DNA from: Mucilaginibacter sp. SMC90
GTDB taxonomy: Bacteria > Bacteroidota > Bacteroidia > Sphingobacteriales > Sphingobacteriaceae
Reading direction: 5' to 3'
Length of the DNA: 64,000 nucleotides
Assembly: GCF_022811725.1 (NCBI RefSeq)
Contig: NZ_CP094527.1
Location: 7,564,001-7,628,000 of the forward strand
Part shown: positions 1-8,086 of the stretch, piece after piece
Position numbering within the stretch: position 1 is the stretch's first letter
Layout: the number at the start of each line of letters is the position of its first letter
Program-made: the position numbers and the translations under genes
Notes under the pieces: generated by a model
What the model saw: the letters and a program-made list of their open reading frames with translations, nothing else
The model's database searches: none
Told to the model about the DNA's origin: nothing

Positions 1-527
1 TATACATTTGCGCCTTCATGTTTAAGCTGCGAAGCTACCTTCCAGCCATATTTATCAAGGTCGTTAAACTCAAATTTAAGCTGCCGGTTATCCTGCCCAA
101 CCACCCACATAAAAGTGGCAGGCATATTTAAATGCGCATGGCTCAAGTCAATTGAAGCGTAGGTACCGTCGGTCCAGTTACCAAAAAGGGTATAACTCAA
201 CTTCACTGCAGCCGGGTGATCACCCACTTCGTAAATATCGCCCTCAATTTGAGTTAAAGAGAGTTCCTTGCCATCAACATCGGTGGCTTTAACATTATAG
301 ATATTTTTGCCAAACTCATGTGTGGCATAACGGCCCGCGGATGAGCGGCTCATGCGTACCCTGAAATTACCGGACGGTGCCTGCGGAACGGTCATAACTA
401 TTTCGGCCTCATGGTGGGCTGCATTTGGAAATGATATAGAATAGTAAATGGCTTTTTGCGCCTCCTGTTGTGCCATAACATTGCAAGCAAATACCGAGGC
501 GGCGGTAAAGAGTAGTAATTTTTTCAT
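1..527 (-). CDS. M61-family peptidase, N-terminal part (cut by window edge)
   Basis: I translated this from the start codon at 527; the reading frame is open to the left edge, so only about 175 N-terminal residues are present. It begins with a signal peptide (MKKLLLFTAASVFA, then a probable cleavage after MAQ). The following segment, with YYSISFPNAAHHEAEI and later DLSHAHLNMPATFMWV, matches the beta-sandwich N-domain of M61 (glycyl aminopeptidase) metallopeptidases. The zinc-binding HExxH catalytic domain would lie beyond the window, so activity cannot be judged. Export to the periplasm or outer membrane is likely. Family assignment rests on recalled motif similarity only. Confidence 0.75.
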   Translation of the reverse strand, partial: MKKLLLFTAASVFACNVMAQQEAQKAIYYSISFPNAAHHEAEIVMTVPQAPSGNFRVRMSRSSAGRYATHEFGKNIYNVKATDVDGKELSLTQIEGDIYEVGDHPAAVKLSYTLFGNWTDGTYASIDLSHAHLNMPATFMWVVGQDNRQLKFEFNDLDKYGWKVASQLKHEGANV

Positions 528-678
528 CAACTTAAATTATCTGCGCTGAAATTACTATTAAATCACCAAAAAATTAATATCAATGTTATTACCCGTAAAA
601 GGTTGGCTAAATCCGGTTAAATCCACATTCCTGCCCTGTTCATTTAATTATCCGTACATTTAAAGAAATTCCCGGCTT

Positions 679-960
679 ATGATCCTTTTTTCAAGAAGAA
701 ACCTGCATTACACCGATTATAAATGGACTGCTTACATTCAGAATGATCCGCGTGTAAATGGCAGGCCCGATCATACTACGTTTAATAAAACAGAGGGCAA
801 CGAAATGGTGTACCTTATTAATAAGCTGATGATGATGTGGGATTACCGTTTTGCCAATACCGGCAATAAAATGGAAAAACTGATCCATGATAAACTTCCG
901 GCCGAGATCACCAGCCAGGAAGATGTACAGGGATGGCTAAAAACAAACCTGAAGTTTTAA
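679..960 (+). CDS. Small conserved hypothetical protein
   Basis: A 93-residue soluble protein with no signal peptide, membrane segment or motif that I recognise. It is rich in charged and aromatic residues (a WTAYIQNDPRVNG segment near residue 17, a C-terminal EDVQGWLKTNLKF) and has a balanced composition typical of a real short protein. It stands alone between the divergent M61 gene and radA, which converges on it. The antisense ORF over the same bases looks like a shadow. I infer it is a real gene from amino-acid composition and from the ATG following an AT-rich upstream stretch; the function is unknown. Confidence 0.55.
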   Translation: MILFSRRNLHYTDYKWTAYIQNDPRVNGRPDHTTFNKTEGNEMVYLINKLMMMWDYRFANTGNKMEKLIHDKLPAEITSQEDVQGWLKTNLKF

Positions 961-1095
961 GAAGAAGTTAAAAGCAGAATGCTCAAAGCTTAAAGCCAAT
1001 AGTTTTATGATCATTGCTATCTAACAACACTATAATAAAAAAGATAACATGAAATCAATTAAACGCCTTGAGCTTTCTGCTTTAAGCCTTAGGCT
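961..1095. repeat. Degenerate inverted word repeat (AAAGC/GCTTT family)
   Basis: The gap after the 93-residue gene contains short words such as AAAGCTTAAAGCC at 985-1000 and, after an AT-rich centre, their reverse complements (GAGCTTTCTGCTTTAAGCC at about 1069-1089). The two halves could fold into an imperfect hairpin and may serve as a transcript end between convergent genes. The same word family is present at 53.24-53.53 kb. Confidence 0.5.
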
Positions 1096-1101
1096 CCCCC
1101 C

Positions 1102-2571
1102 TTATCCAAACAATTGTCCAAACACCTCTTCAATACTGCTTACAATTTTTATGTCGATATCGTAGCGTGAAAGGTCCATTCGTTTTTTATCCTGACCGCT
1201 GGCCGGGAGGTTATATTTAGAGATAAAGATCTGGTTAAAGCCAAGCTTTTGCGCTTCGGCAATGCGCTGTTCAACGCGGTTCACAGCCCTGATCTCGCCC
1301 GAAAGCCCGAGCTCCCCTGCAAAACAGGTCTTGAACGGAATAGGCATATCCTCGTGCGACGATATTATGGCAGCCGCCAAACCAAGATCAATAGCGGGGT
1401 CTTCAACCCTGATACCGCCTGTAATATTCAGAAACACATCTTTTGCGCCAAGCCTGAAACCGCAGCGTTTTTCCAATACAGCCAGCAGCATGCTCATGCG
1501 TTTGGTGTCAAAACCGGTAGCAGTACGCTGCGGGGTTCCATATGCCGATGCACTAACCAAAGCCTGCGTTTCAATCAGCATTGGGCGCATACCCTCTAAA
1601 GTGGCCGAAATGGTGATACCGCTCAGCGGTGTTTCGCGGTGCGAGAGCAGTATTTCCGAAGGGTTGGATACCTCTCTCAACCCTTCGCCCATCATTTCAT
1701 AAATACCCAGTTCAGACGCTGAACCGAAACGGTTTTTGATGGTACGCAGTATCCGGTAAACATGGTGCCTGTCGCCCTCAAACTGCAATACAGTATCAAC
1801 CATGTGCTCCAATATTTTGGGGCCGGCAATCATGCCATCTTTGGTGATATGGCCTATCAAAAATACCGGTGTCGAGGTTTCCTTGGCAAAGCGAAGCAAT
1901 TCGGCGGTACATTCCCTAACCTGCGATACGCTGCCGGGTGTTGATTCTATGTGAGCCGAATGTAAGGTTTGGATAGAATCGATCACCACCAAATCAGGTT
2001 CCAGCGATTCTATCTGTTTAAATATGTTTTGGGTTGAAGTTTCGGTTAATACATAACATGCGCCGCCCCCTGAAGGGGGAGCTGCTATTCCGGTTAGCCC
2101 TGTATGGTTGCCGCTATCAGCACCCCCTTCAGGGGGCGGAGGGGCCGCTAACCTTTCGGCCCGCATCTTGATCTGCCGTTCGCTTTCCTCGCCCGATACG
2201 TACAGCACCTTTTGATTAGGCATATTGAGTGCAAGCTGTAACATCAGCGTTGATTTGCCTATGCCCGGCTCTCCGCCAATAAGTACCAGCGAACCGGGTA
2301 CAATACCACCACCCAAAACGCGGTTAAACTCCTTATCGGGAGTTGGTACGCGATGCTCCTCAGTATAAGTGATCTCCGTTACAGCAACAGGCTTGTTGGC
2401 CCGCTGCTGACTCGTTGACGCAGGTTTCCAGGCCGGTACCGATGCATTGCCTTTTTCAATCACCTCTTCAACAAAAGTGTTCCATTGCTGACATGACGGG
2501 CATTTACCCAGCCATTTGGGCGATTCAAAGCCACAGCTTTGACAAAAGTACGCGATCTTGGATTTAGCCAT
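1102..2571 (-). CDS. radA: DNA repair protein RadA (Sms), with an internal insertion
   Basis: RadA is a RecA-related, DnaB-type ATPase that drives branch migration of recombination intermediates. All hallmarks are present: the N-terminal zinc finger (C10, C13, C24, C27), Walker A (GGEPGIGKST, residues 99-108), the RadA-specific KNRFG motif and a C-terminal Lon-like domain ending in EEVFGQLFG. At 489 residues it is about 30 longer than usual. The excess lies at residues 142-171, just after RAERLA, a proline/glycine-rich stretch encoded by a C/G-rich inverted repeat (see 2057-2158). The segment before and after reads on in frame to the conserved CYVLTETST, so the gene appears intact despite the insertion. 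No close operon partner is seen. Confidence 0.96.
   Translation of the reverse strand: MAKSKIAYFCQSCGFESPKWLGKCPSCQQWNTFVEEVIEKGNASVPAWKPASTSQQRANKPVAVTEITYTEEHRVPTPDKEFNRVLGGGIVPGSLVLIGGEPGIGKSTLMLQLALNMPNQKVLYVSGEESERQIKMRAERLAAPPPPEGGADSGNHTGLTGIAAPPSGGGACYVLTETSTQNIFKQIESLEPDLVVIDSIQTLHSAHIESTPGSVSQVRECTAELLRFAKETSTPVFLIGHITKDGMIAGPKILEHMVDTVLQFEGDRHHVYRILRTIKNRFGSASELGIYEMMGEGLREVSNPSEILLSHRETPLSGITISATLEGMRPMLIETQALVSASAYGTPQRTATGFDTKRMSMLLAVLEKRCGFRLGAKDVFLNITGGIRVEDPAIDLGLAAAIISSHEDMPIPFKTCFAGELGLSGEIRAVNRVEQRIAEAQKLGFNQIFISKYNLPASGQDKKRMDLSRYDIDIKIVSSIEEVFGQLFG
2057..2158. repeat. REP-like C/G-rich inverted repeat inside radA
   Basis: Two arms of about 18 bp, CGCCCCCTGAAGGGGG at about 2063-2079 and its inverse CCCCCTTCAGGGGGCG at about 2133-2148, flank a spacer of about 50 bp. 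The element adds a multiple of three and is read in frame as part of RadA. A relative with the same architecture lies at 59169-59270. Confidence 0.8.
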
Positions 2572-2573
2572 TA

Positions 2574-2670
2574 TTATTCAGATGTGCAGATTACAGATGT
2601 GCAAATATGCAGATTATTTTGATTTTTGCTAATTAAATTAGTAAAAATCAATTTGATATTTTTATATTGC
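2574..2670. repeat. Short-word direct repeats upstream of radA
   Basis: Upstream of radA the words CAGATGTGCA and CAGATT recur (CAGATGTGCAGATTA, then CAGATGTGCAAATATGCAGA). This resembles the degenerate word repeats in other gaps of this window. The minus strand also contains CATATTTG, close to the TANNTTTG promoter element, at about 2606-2613, so the radA promoter may lie within the repeat. Confidence 0.4.
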
Positions 2671-3063
2671 TCAATCAGCTTTACGTAACTTGAAAAATAA
2701 CAACGCCGCAATTGCACTTAATAAATAGGGGAGCATTAGCTTAACTAACATTTCGCCATTACTGTAAAAAAATATAAGATTTAGAATAAACGAATCGTAT
2801 TTTTTAAAAACTGCGGCAAAGAAAAGCGTAACCAAAATGTAAGTTAATAAATACGTTATAAGCAATTGGCTTAAATCATTAATATTAGTTAGCCTTTTAA
2901 CGTAATAGCTTGTAACAAATAGAAATCCACCTGTAATTAAGAGGCATAAAACTAAAAAAAAGCGTGTCATCCAATGGTTTATTTCAGCGATGTTAAATAA
3001 GGTGATCATTACAATATTCAACACTATAAACAATAAGCGACTTTTATTTACTTCACTTACCAT
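2671..3063 (-). CDS. Small integral membrane protein, unknown function
   Basis: About 130 residues with four hydrophobic stretches (LLFIVLNIVMITLF, FFLVLCLLITGGFLFV, LLITYLLTYILVTLFF, and a C-terminal LPYLLSAIAALLFF), so an inner-membrane protein is likely. I place the start at the ATG at 3063 (MVSEVNKS), not the upstream GTG, because that gives an 11-base overlap with the end of the preceding gene, as expected for translational coupling. It is the last gene of a three-gene operon with 3053-5347 and 5277-6302. I do not recognise the family. Confidence 0.6.
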   Translation of the reverse strand: MVSEVNKSRLLFIVLNIVMITLFNIAEINHWMTRFFLVLCLLITGGFLFVTSYYVKRLTNINDLSQLLITYLLTYILVTLFFAAVFKKYDSFILNLIFFYSNGEMLVKLMLPYLLSAIAALLFFKLRKAD

Positions 3064-5347
3064 GATCCTTATTTGCATAATCACTAAAATACCCACATTC
3101 TTTAAGCGCCTCTTTGTAGTAAGCAGTGTTGCGGTACCTTTCCTTTAACTCGGCAAAATATTTATAATATGCATCAATTACCGGTTGACTTGCCTTTATA
3201 TCTGCAAACTTGTCGGCCCCTTTAAAATTCGGATCATTGTAAATTTCGTTTAGGGCGCATTTGCTCAGCATAAATGTACAGCGGGCACGTTGCTCATCGG
3301 TAGCGGCATTTTCACGGGCCAGCTGATAGTATTTTACAGCAATTTGCATCGATGTCAGCTTATCGTCCATTTTAGGTTCGCCTTCATAATAATAACGGCT
3401 GGAGGGCCCGGTAGCCACCACATCCGATTCATAGAATAACCGTGCATTGCCATAGTAAGTGATATTATAATAGGCATTGGCAGCTGCATAAGCATTTCGG
3501 TAAACGTTTTTGCCCTGCTTAATTTCGGTGGCCATGGTGTAAAGCGCTTGCAGAAAGCTTAGCGGTGTAAATTTTTGCTTTTGCGGAGCGGCATGATCAC
3601 AGTCATGGCAATCAACTAATCTGCTGGTAAAAGGGTTACCTGCAAGCACAAAATCTTCGGGCTTCATTTTTTTAAGCTGAGCAATAGCTTCCGGTAATTT
3701 TTGCTGATAGGCTAAGGCAACTGCCTGATGGTAATACAAATTATTGAGTGTTGTTGGATAGTAACGCAGCATAGCTTGCTCAAAAGCGGTTTTATCCGGT
3801 TTATTCAGCAGATCAATCATGTGCTGTACACGGGCGCTATCGGTATAAAAATCCTGAGCGCTGTTATTAAAACATACCTCTCTGATAGCATTTCCCTGCT
3901 TTTTATAAAGACGGGCGATAGCCAGGTTACAAACCGATATGGCGTTATCAAACCGCAGATCTTTTATTTTAAGTTTATTATCGCGCAGGTTGGCAACCCA
4001 GTTAAGTGGTTCAATTAATTTGCTTTCGGCACTGACATCCATCTTTTTCAGGCCTTTAACGTATAGCATCAGGTCCAGCAGTTTAGCCTGCGCTACTATC
4101 ATTTTATCACCGGCCGGAAACTGATTTTTCGCCGCAGCATAAAATTTGGCGGTGGCCGTATAGTTGCTATCCAAAAAGTTAAGGTAACCGGCGGCAAGGT
4201 TCCAATAGTAAGGCTTGGCGGTATTGTTTTTTAGGGCGATACTTTCAACAAGGCGTTTACCATTATCATCAACTTTTTTTACCGAATCAGCAGGCTTGCC
4301 ACCTCCTGTTTCAGCTTCCCTGATATTAATGAGGCGGCTTAACAGCAGATCGAGCTTTTCGGATTTTGGATTGATAGCCGAGATGGTTCTGATAGCCCTT
4401 GCGGCATCGTATTGTACCCCAAGCATATGCCATAACGTGATTTTCTCTTCCGGGCTTTTAGCAAGCTTCAGGGTTGCATTCCAATCGTTTTCATTTTGCG
4501 GATGGAAACTCCAGAAACTCGGGATCTTCAGTTTATAAGTATAGTCATAACAAGCGCTGTACAGGTAATTGGATAAGGCATAGTTTTTTTGACGGTAATA
4601 ATATCCGGCTACATAGCCCAGCGTACGGTAGTAAATGAGGTTTTTAGGAAAATGATCTTTGAACTGATCGAACATCTTTACAGTCCTGGCTGATGAATTT
4701 TCGTCCAGGAAATAATAATAACGTACCATTTGAAACCAAAGACGCTCTTTAACAAAAGGGTCCGTTTCATTATTGTAGGCGCTCACCAGTGTAGGCCCGA
4801 GGTTTACAGGCGAATGATTTGGTTTTACCTTATCCCACGAGTAGTATTGGTCGTTAACCGAATAATCCTCACTATTCTTAGCCAATTTAAGGTAGCTGTA
4901 AAAACCATTGAGCATTTTTGCCGACACATTACCTGTAACAATAGCCGGATATTTAGCAGGCAACACTTTGAGCGCGCCGGTAGCTTTACGATGAACAGAG
5001 TCAATAGCACCGGCGCTGGCTTTTAGGAGCAAGTACTGAAGCGATGCTTTATTGAACTGGTGATTAAAATGTTCGTACCATTCATCAACAATGATATCAT
5101 TATACCAGGTATTGCTTCCGTCAGTATAACCCAAGCCATAGTAAACCTCATTACCGGTATAAAAGAAAGGCGAGTATTGTTTGTTAACAAAATATTCGGG
5201 AGTAAAAACAGAATACTCTTCCTCATATGAATCGGCACAAGCCCAAATCACGCCCGCTATAGCCAGTGTGCATAAACTAAAAACGAGCAGAAATTTGCGT
5301 AATGGTTTCCTGGTTAAATTTTGCAAGGTTGATGTTGGCCAGTTCAT
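3053..5347 (-). CDS. Large exported protein of unknown function, helical-repeat-like
   Basis: A 764-residue protein with a basic N-terminus and hydrophobic segment KFLLVFSLCTLAIAGVIWAC at residues 18-37; the cysteine at the end could be a lipidation site, although Trp at the -2 position is atypical. The rest is soluble, rich in Tyr, Asn and Lys, with many helical stretches of TPR-like spacing (for example LGYVAGYYYRQKNYALSNYL). A CHDCDH motif occurs near residue 585, so metal or haem binding cannot be excluded. The 5' end overlaps the preceding gene by 71 bases and the 3' end overlaps the next by 11, indicating a tightly coupled operon. Family not recognised. Confidence 0.7.
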   Translation of the reverse strand: MNWPTSTLQNLTRKPLRKFLLVFSLCTLAIAGVIWACADSYEEEYSVFTPEYFVNKQYSPFFYTGNEVYYGLGYTDGSNTWYNDIIVDEWYEHFNHQFNKASLQYLLLKASAGAIDSVHRKATGALKVLPAKYPAIVTGNVSAKMLNGFYSYLKLAKNSEDYSVNDQYYSWDKVKPNHSPVNLGPTLVSAYNNETDPFVKERLWFQMVRYYYFLDENSSARTVKMFDQFKDHFPKNLIYYRTLGYVAGYYYRQKNYALSNYLYSACYDYTYKLKIPSFWSFHPQNENDWNATLKLAKSPEEKITLWHMLGVQYDAARAIRTISAINPKSEKLDLLLSRLINIREAETGGGKPADSVKKVDDNGKRLVESIALKNNTAKPYYWNLAAGYLNFLDSNYTATAKFYAAAKNQFPAGDKMIVAQAKLLDLMLYVKGLKKMDVSAESKLIEPLNWVANLRDNKLKIKDLRFDNAISVCNLAIARLYKKQGNAIREVCFNNSAQDFYTDSARVQHMIDLLNKPDKTAFEQAMLRYYPTTLNNLYYHQAVALAYQQKLPEAIAQLKKMKPEDFVLAGNPFTSRLVDCHDCDHAAPQKQKFTPLSFLQALYTMATEIKQGKNVYRNAYAAANAYYNITYYGNARLFYESDVVATGPSSRYYYEGEPKMDDKLTSMQIAVKYYQLARENAATDEQRARCTFMLSKCALNEIYNDPNFKGADKFADIKASQPVIDAYYKYFAELKERYRNTAYYKEALKECGYFSDYANKDHGK

Positions 5348-6302
5348 AATAGATAATGGTTGTTTGTTGTTGTTTAGGTAAATGCTGCATTACTTGTTTT
5401 GCGGCAGTTTTTAAAGTATTAGCGCCCGTTTCTTCAAGCTTAAAAATATCATTTTGTTTTACATAAATTCCGTCCATAAAAAAGCTGGTTACGGCGCGAT
5501 AGTTTGCGGGCCCTTCTATCGGCTCAAAATGAGAATGATCTGCAAGCTGCGGCCTTCCTATTTTTCCGTAAACCTGTATAACACGGTCATTACGGATATG
5601 AATAGACCATGAAAATAAGGGCAAGGCGATATCCAGCTTTAAAGGATATGTACTTAGGTAATCGATATATTTCCCGGCATCTTCTTCATTATAGATAGAA
5701 TTAGGCTGATGCAGACCGGCATTGAGCTTGCCCATGTTATAAAACATTAATACCCCGCGATCTGCCGGAGGCACCCCGGTACGTTCTTTAAATTTTACCT
5801 GGTGCAGGCGGATGGTGACTTCCAATTGCTTTTGGTTAAGCTTTTTAAAAGCTGCCAAAAAATTAAAGTATTTAAACCGTGTACTTAACGACCAATCGCA
5901 GTCAATCTGTACTTTGGTGTAGTTGATCTTCTTTTCTTCGGCCAGAGCATTGATCAGCTTATTGCAATGCCCGGCAAGGGTGGCCAGAGTAGTATCGGCA
6001 GTGTTTTCAAAAGTCTTATTGGTGATATAGATAACCGGGGTAATATTTATGCCAACCGGGATTTCGTTAAGCTGCACGACTGCGTTGGGGTATGAGCGTT
6101 GTTCTTTCTCGTTCCAGCTTACATCAAAAAAGCGGATGTAAGCGTTATTGCCGGTTTGTTTTAGTAAAGCTGCCTGTTGCTGGTTGAGGCTGAAACCCGT
6201 TTTCCAATAGTAAAAAGCGGTTGAAGCATTGCCGGGTTTGCGGCAGGAAGCCGCTGAAAGCAATACAGTAACTATAATATACCACCGGAAATATTTTAGC
6301 AT
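5277..6302 (-). CDS. Lipoprotein with probable TIM-barrel fold, unknown function
   Basis: A 341-residue protein with a clear lipoprotein signal (LLSAASC, Cys20). The mature part alternates beta-type and helical segments as in glycosidase-like barrels: VQIDCDWSLSTRFKYFNFL near residue 133, VTIRLHQVKF near 160, VLMFYNMGKL near 184 and LDIALPLFSWS near 222. The pattern recalls DUF3142-type proteins, but I cannot confirm this. It is the first gene of the three-gene operon running left from 6302, which suggests it works at the cell surface with the two downstream products. The C-terminal 24 codons are shared, in another frame, with the next gene. Confidence 0.7.
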   Translation of the reverse strand: MLKYFRWYIIVTVLLSAASCRKPGNASTAFYYWKTGFSLNQQQAALLKQTGNNAYIRFFDVSWNEKEQRSYPNAVVQLNEIPVGINITPVIYITNKTFENTADTTLATLAGHCNKLINALAEEKKINYTKVQIDCDWSLSTRFKYFNFLAAFKKLNQKQLEVTIRLHQVKFKERTGVPPADRGVLMFYNMGKLNAGLHQPNSIYNEEDAGKYIDYLSTYPLKLDIALPLFSWSIHIRNDRVIQVYGKIGRPQLADHSHFEPIEGPANYRAVTSFFMDGIYVKQNDIFKLEETGANTLKTAAKQVMQHLPKQQQTTIIYYELANINLAKFNQETITQISARF

Positions 6303-6478
6303 AAGTGACGCAGCAGGTTATTTAACGATGGTAAAGTAAGGGATTTTTTGATATATTGTTTTAGAGAGATTGACGTACCTTGACCAGGAAAGGAATGTAT
6401 TGAATAATAAAACATTTCTTAGCTGGTTACTGATTATAAGGTTTTCAACAAGAATCGCATATCCTTTAAACATCAAAA

Positions 6479-6826
6479 ATGACCGACATAGAGTTACTGA
6501 ATCGCGTATTAGAATTGTTTAAACACTGCGACAGCAATTCAGACTTATTAAACAATCTGTTAAAAAATCAATTTTTACACCCATCGTTTGAGCAAAGACC
6601 TATTTTAAACCAAGTTGACTTTGAATTTATTTTAACAGATAAGGCTAAAAAGAATGAAGGCTTGGTTGAGTATTATTTAGATTCATCTGATGGATGTCCG
6701 TACAGAGCCGAACTAATCTTTGATGGTAAATGGTATCTAAAATCCTTTCTTTTTCTATGTCAGGGTTGTTTTGGGAATTACGAAGAATGTAATGTATGTG
6801 GAGGTAGCGGCTGGGGCGTTTTATGA
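6479..6826 (+). CDS. Hypothetical protein with C-terminal zinc-ribbon-like cysteines
   Basis: A 115-residue soluble protein. The C-terminus holds four closely spaced cysteines (FLCQGCF, then ECNVCGGSGWG), a CxxC plus CxxC arrangement able to bind a metal. The N-terminal half is leucine- and asparagine-rich and helical. Codon use is more AT-rich than in the surrounding core genes, and it sits alone in an islet between two core regions, so recent acquisition is plausible. Family not recognised. Confidence 0.55.
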   Translation: MTDIELLNRVLELFKHCDSNSDLLNNLLKNQFLHPSFEQRPILNQVDFEFILTDKAKKNEGLVEYYLDSSDGCPYRAELIFDGKWYLKSFLFLCQGCFGNYEECNVCGGSGWGVL

Positions 6827-7038
6827 TGATGGAGTTCAAGCAAAGCGCCCCTTACCTGGTCTAAGTTTAGCGGCAGCGTAACTTCGATCTAAAATGGGTA
6901 AGCTTTCAGCTTAACTGTATAAGAAGGGCAAATTCGCATTTTATTAATCCAGGCACGCACGCAAAATGCTTGCATTACTTTAGTACCAAGTTAAGCTGTT
7001 GCTAAATTTCGATCAATTAGGTGAAATGGATAACTCAT

Positions 7039-7731
7039 TTATGAACTTTTATAAACCTCTTTCATGATTATTTTTTCAAACTCGCTAACTAAAGCCTTGA
7101 ATTCGTGGCTCTCTGTTAAGCTAAGAGCCAAAAGTGCCTTTTTTATATCGGTCAACCTACTTTCATAGAATAACGCAGGGTTTAGAACCCTTCCTTTATA
7201 AGTCTTAATTAGGATTTTTAATAAATTTTGCGCCTGTTGTAATCTGTTTAAATTTAAATAAGACTGAACTGCACCAATTCCCCACAGAATTGCTCCCTCA
7301 AAATTGTTATTTGTAGTAAACAAGTGATATACAGATCTTTTTAAGTCATTATTCATAACTTTAAAATTCTTTTCTATTCTTGAGCGTGATGTATCAAAAT
7401 CCGTTAATAATTTATTGAACTTCATTTCATGATCGGAGATCTTTTGAATAAATAATTCCTGAAGCTCCTTTTTACCTTCTTCAAATTTTTTAGTAAAGCT
7501 TCGCCATGAAATTAATGTACCCAACGTAATAATTATTGTTAAAAATCCAACAAAGGTAGCGACTTGAGCATTGATAATATCGTGAAAATATGTGGTATGA
7601 ATTGTATTAGCAGCACTAACCTTGTTCAGGCTATCAACTTGGTGAGTCAAATAATTAATTTTTGCTTGAAGGGTATCAATTTTGGTGAAATAGTGAATGG
7701 TTAAAAACGGTGCAGTTTGGGTCATTGCCAT
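7039..7731 (-). CDS. Membrane-anchored coiled-coil protein, unknown function
   Basis: A 230-residue protein. Residues 15-45 contain heptad-like leucines (DTLQAKINYLTHQVDSLNKV), followed by one transmembrane helix (VATFVGFLTIIITLGTLISW, about residues 57-76). A charged second coiled-coil stretch follows (FEEGKKELQELFIQKISDHE), then a C-terminal helical domain resembling TPR units (GAVQSYLNLNRLQQAQNLLK). It is AT-rich and lies next to the other orphan gene at 6479. No enzymatic motif is visible; a structural or scaffolding role is a guess. Confidence 0.6.
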   Translation of the reverse strand: MAMTQTAPFLTIHYFTKIDTLQAKINYLTHQVDSLNKVSAANTIHTTYFHDIINAQVATFVGFLTIIITLGTLISWRSFTKKFEEGKKELQELFIQKISDHEMKFNKLLTDFDTSRSRIEKNFKVMNNDLKRSVYHLFTTNNNFEGAILWGIGAVQSYLNLNRLQQAQNLLKILIKTYKGRVLNPALFYESRLTDIKKALLALSLTESHEFKALVSEFEKIIMKEVYKSS

Positions 7732-7999
7732 AAAGTTTAGAATACAAATCTATTTCTTTTTGAAGTCTTTTAGGGGTAAAGGGGCAATTTAATGCAAGAT
7801 ATGTAATGAAAGATTTGTCTGAGTATAATAAATATTCCCAAGTATGTCAGCAAAATGCCTCCGTTACCGCAAGGCTGTACCTTGTAATAAATATGCCAAA
7901 GACACTCAGTTTCATAAGAACCTTAATTGATGCAGATGCATGGTTTACACCCTGCATCCGGGCCACTATGCACAGCATCGCGGTAGCAATAGCAAAACC

Positions 8000-8037
8000 A
8001 AAAAGAGCAGATGCCCATCCAAACATCTGCCCTTTTT
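8000..8037 (-). terminator. Terminator of the RNase G gene
   Basis: GCAGATG at 8007-8013 pairs with CATCTGC at 8024-8030, extended by AAAAAG/CTTTTT across one mismatch. On the minus strand the stem is followed by a T-run, about 50 bases after the stop codon at 8087. The A/T symmetry would also let it work in the other direction. Confidence 0.8.
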
Positions 8038-8086
8038 AAAGATCTTTAATTTGTGCCATTTTCAAACAGTTGCACTTCTGAATTTT

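Noticed and set aside
7847..8026. A 59-codon minus-strand ORF with a hydrophobic, membrane-like translation (MFGWASALFGFAIA...)
   Set aside because: Its start codon lies in the loop of the RNase G terminator and no promoter or start signal is visible. It could be real but cannot be supported.
7806..8039. A 77-codon plus-strand ORF
   Set aside because: Its composition is irregular, it runs through the RNase G terminator and it is antisense to the ORF above; it is likely chance.
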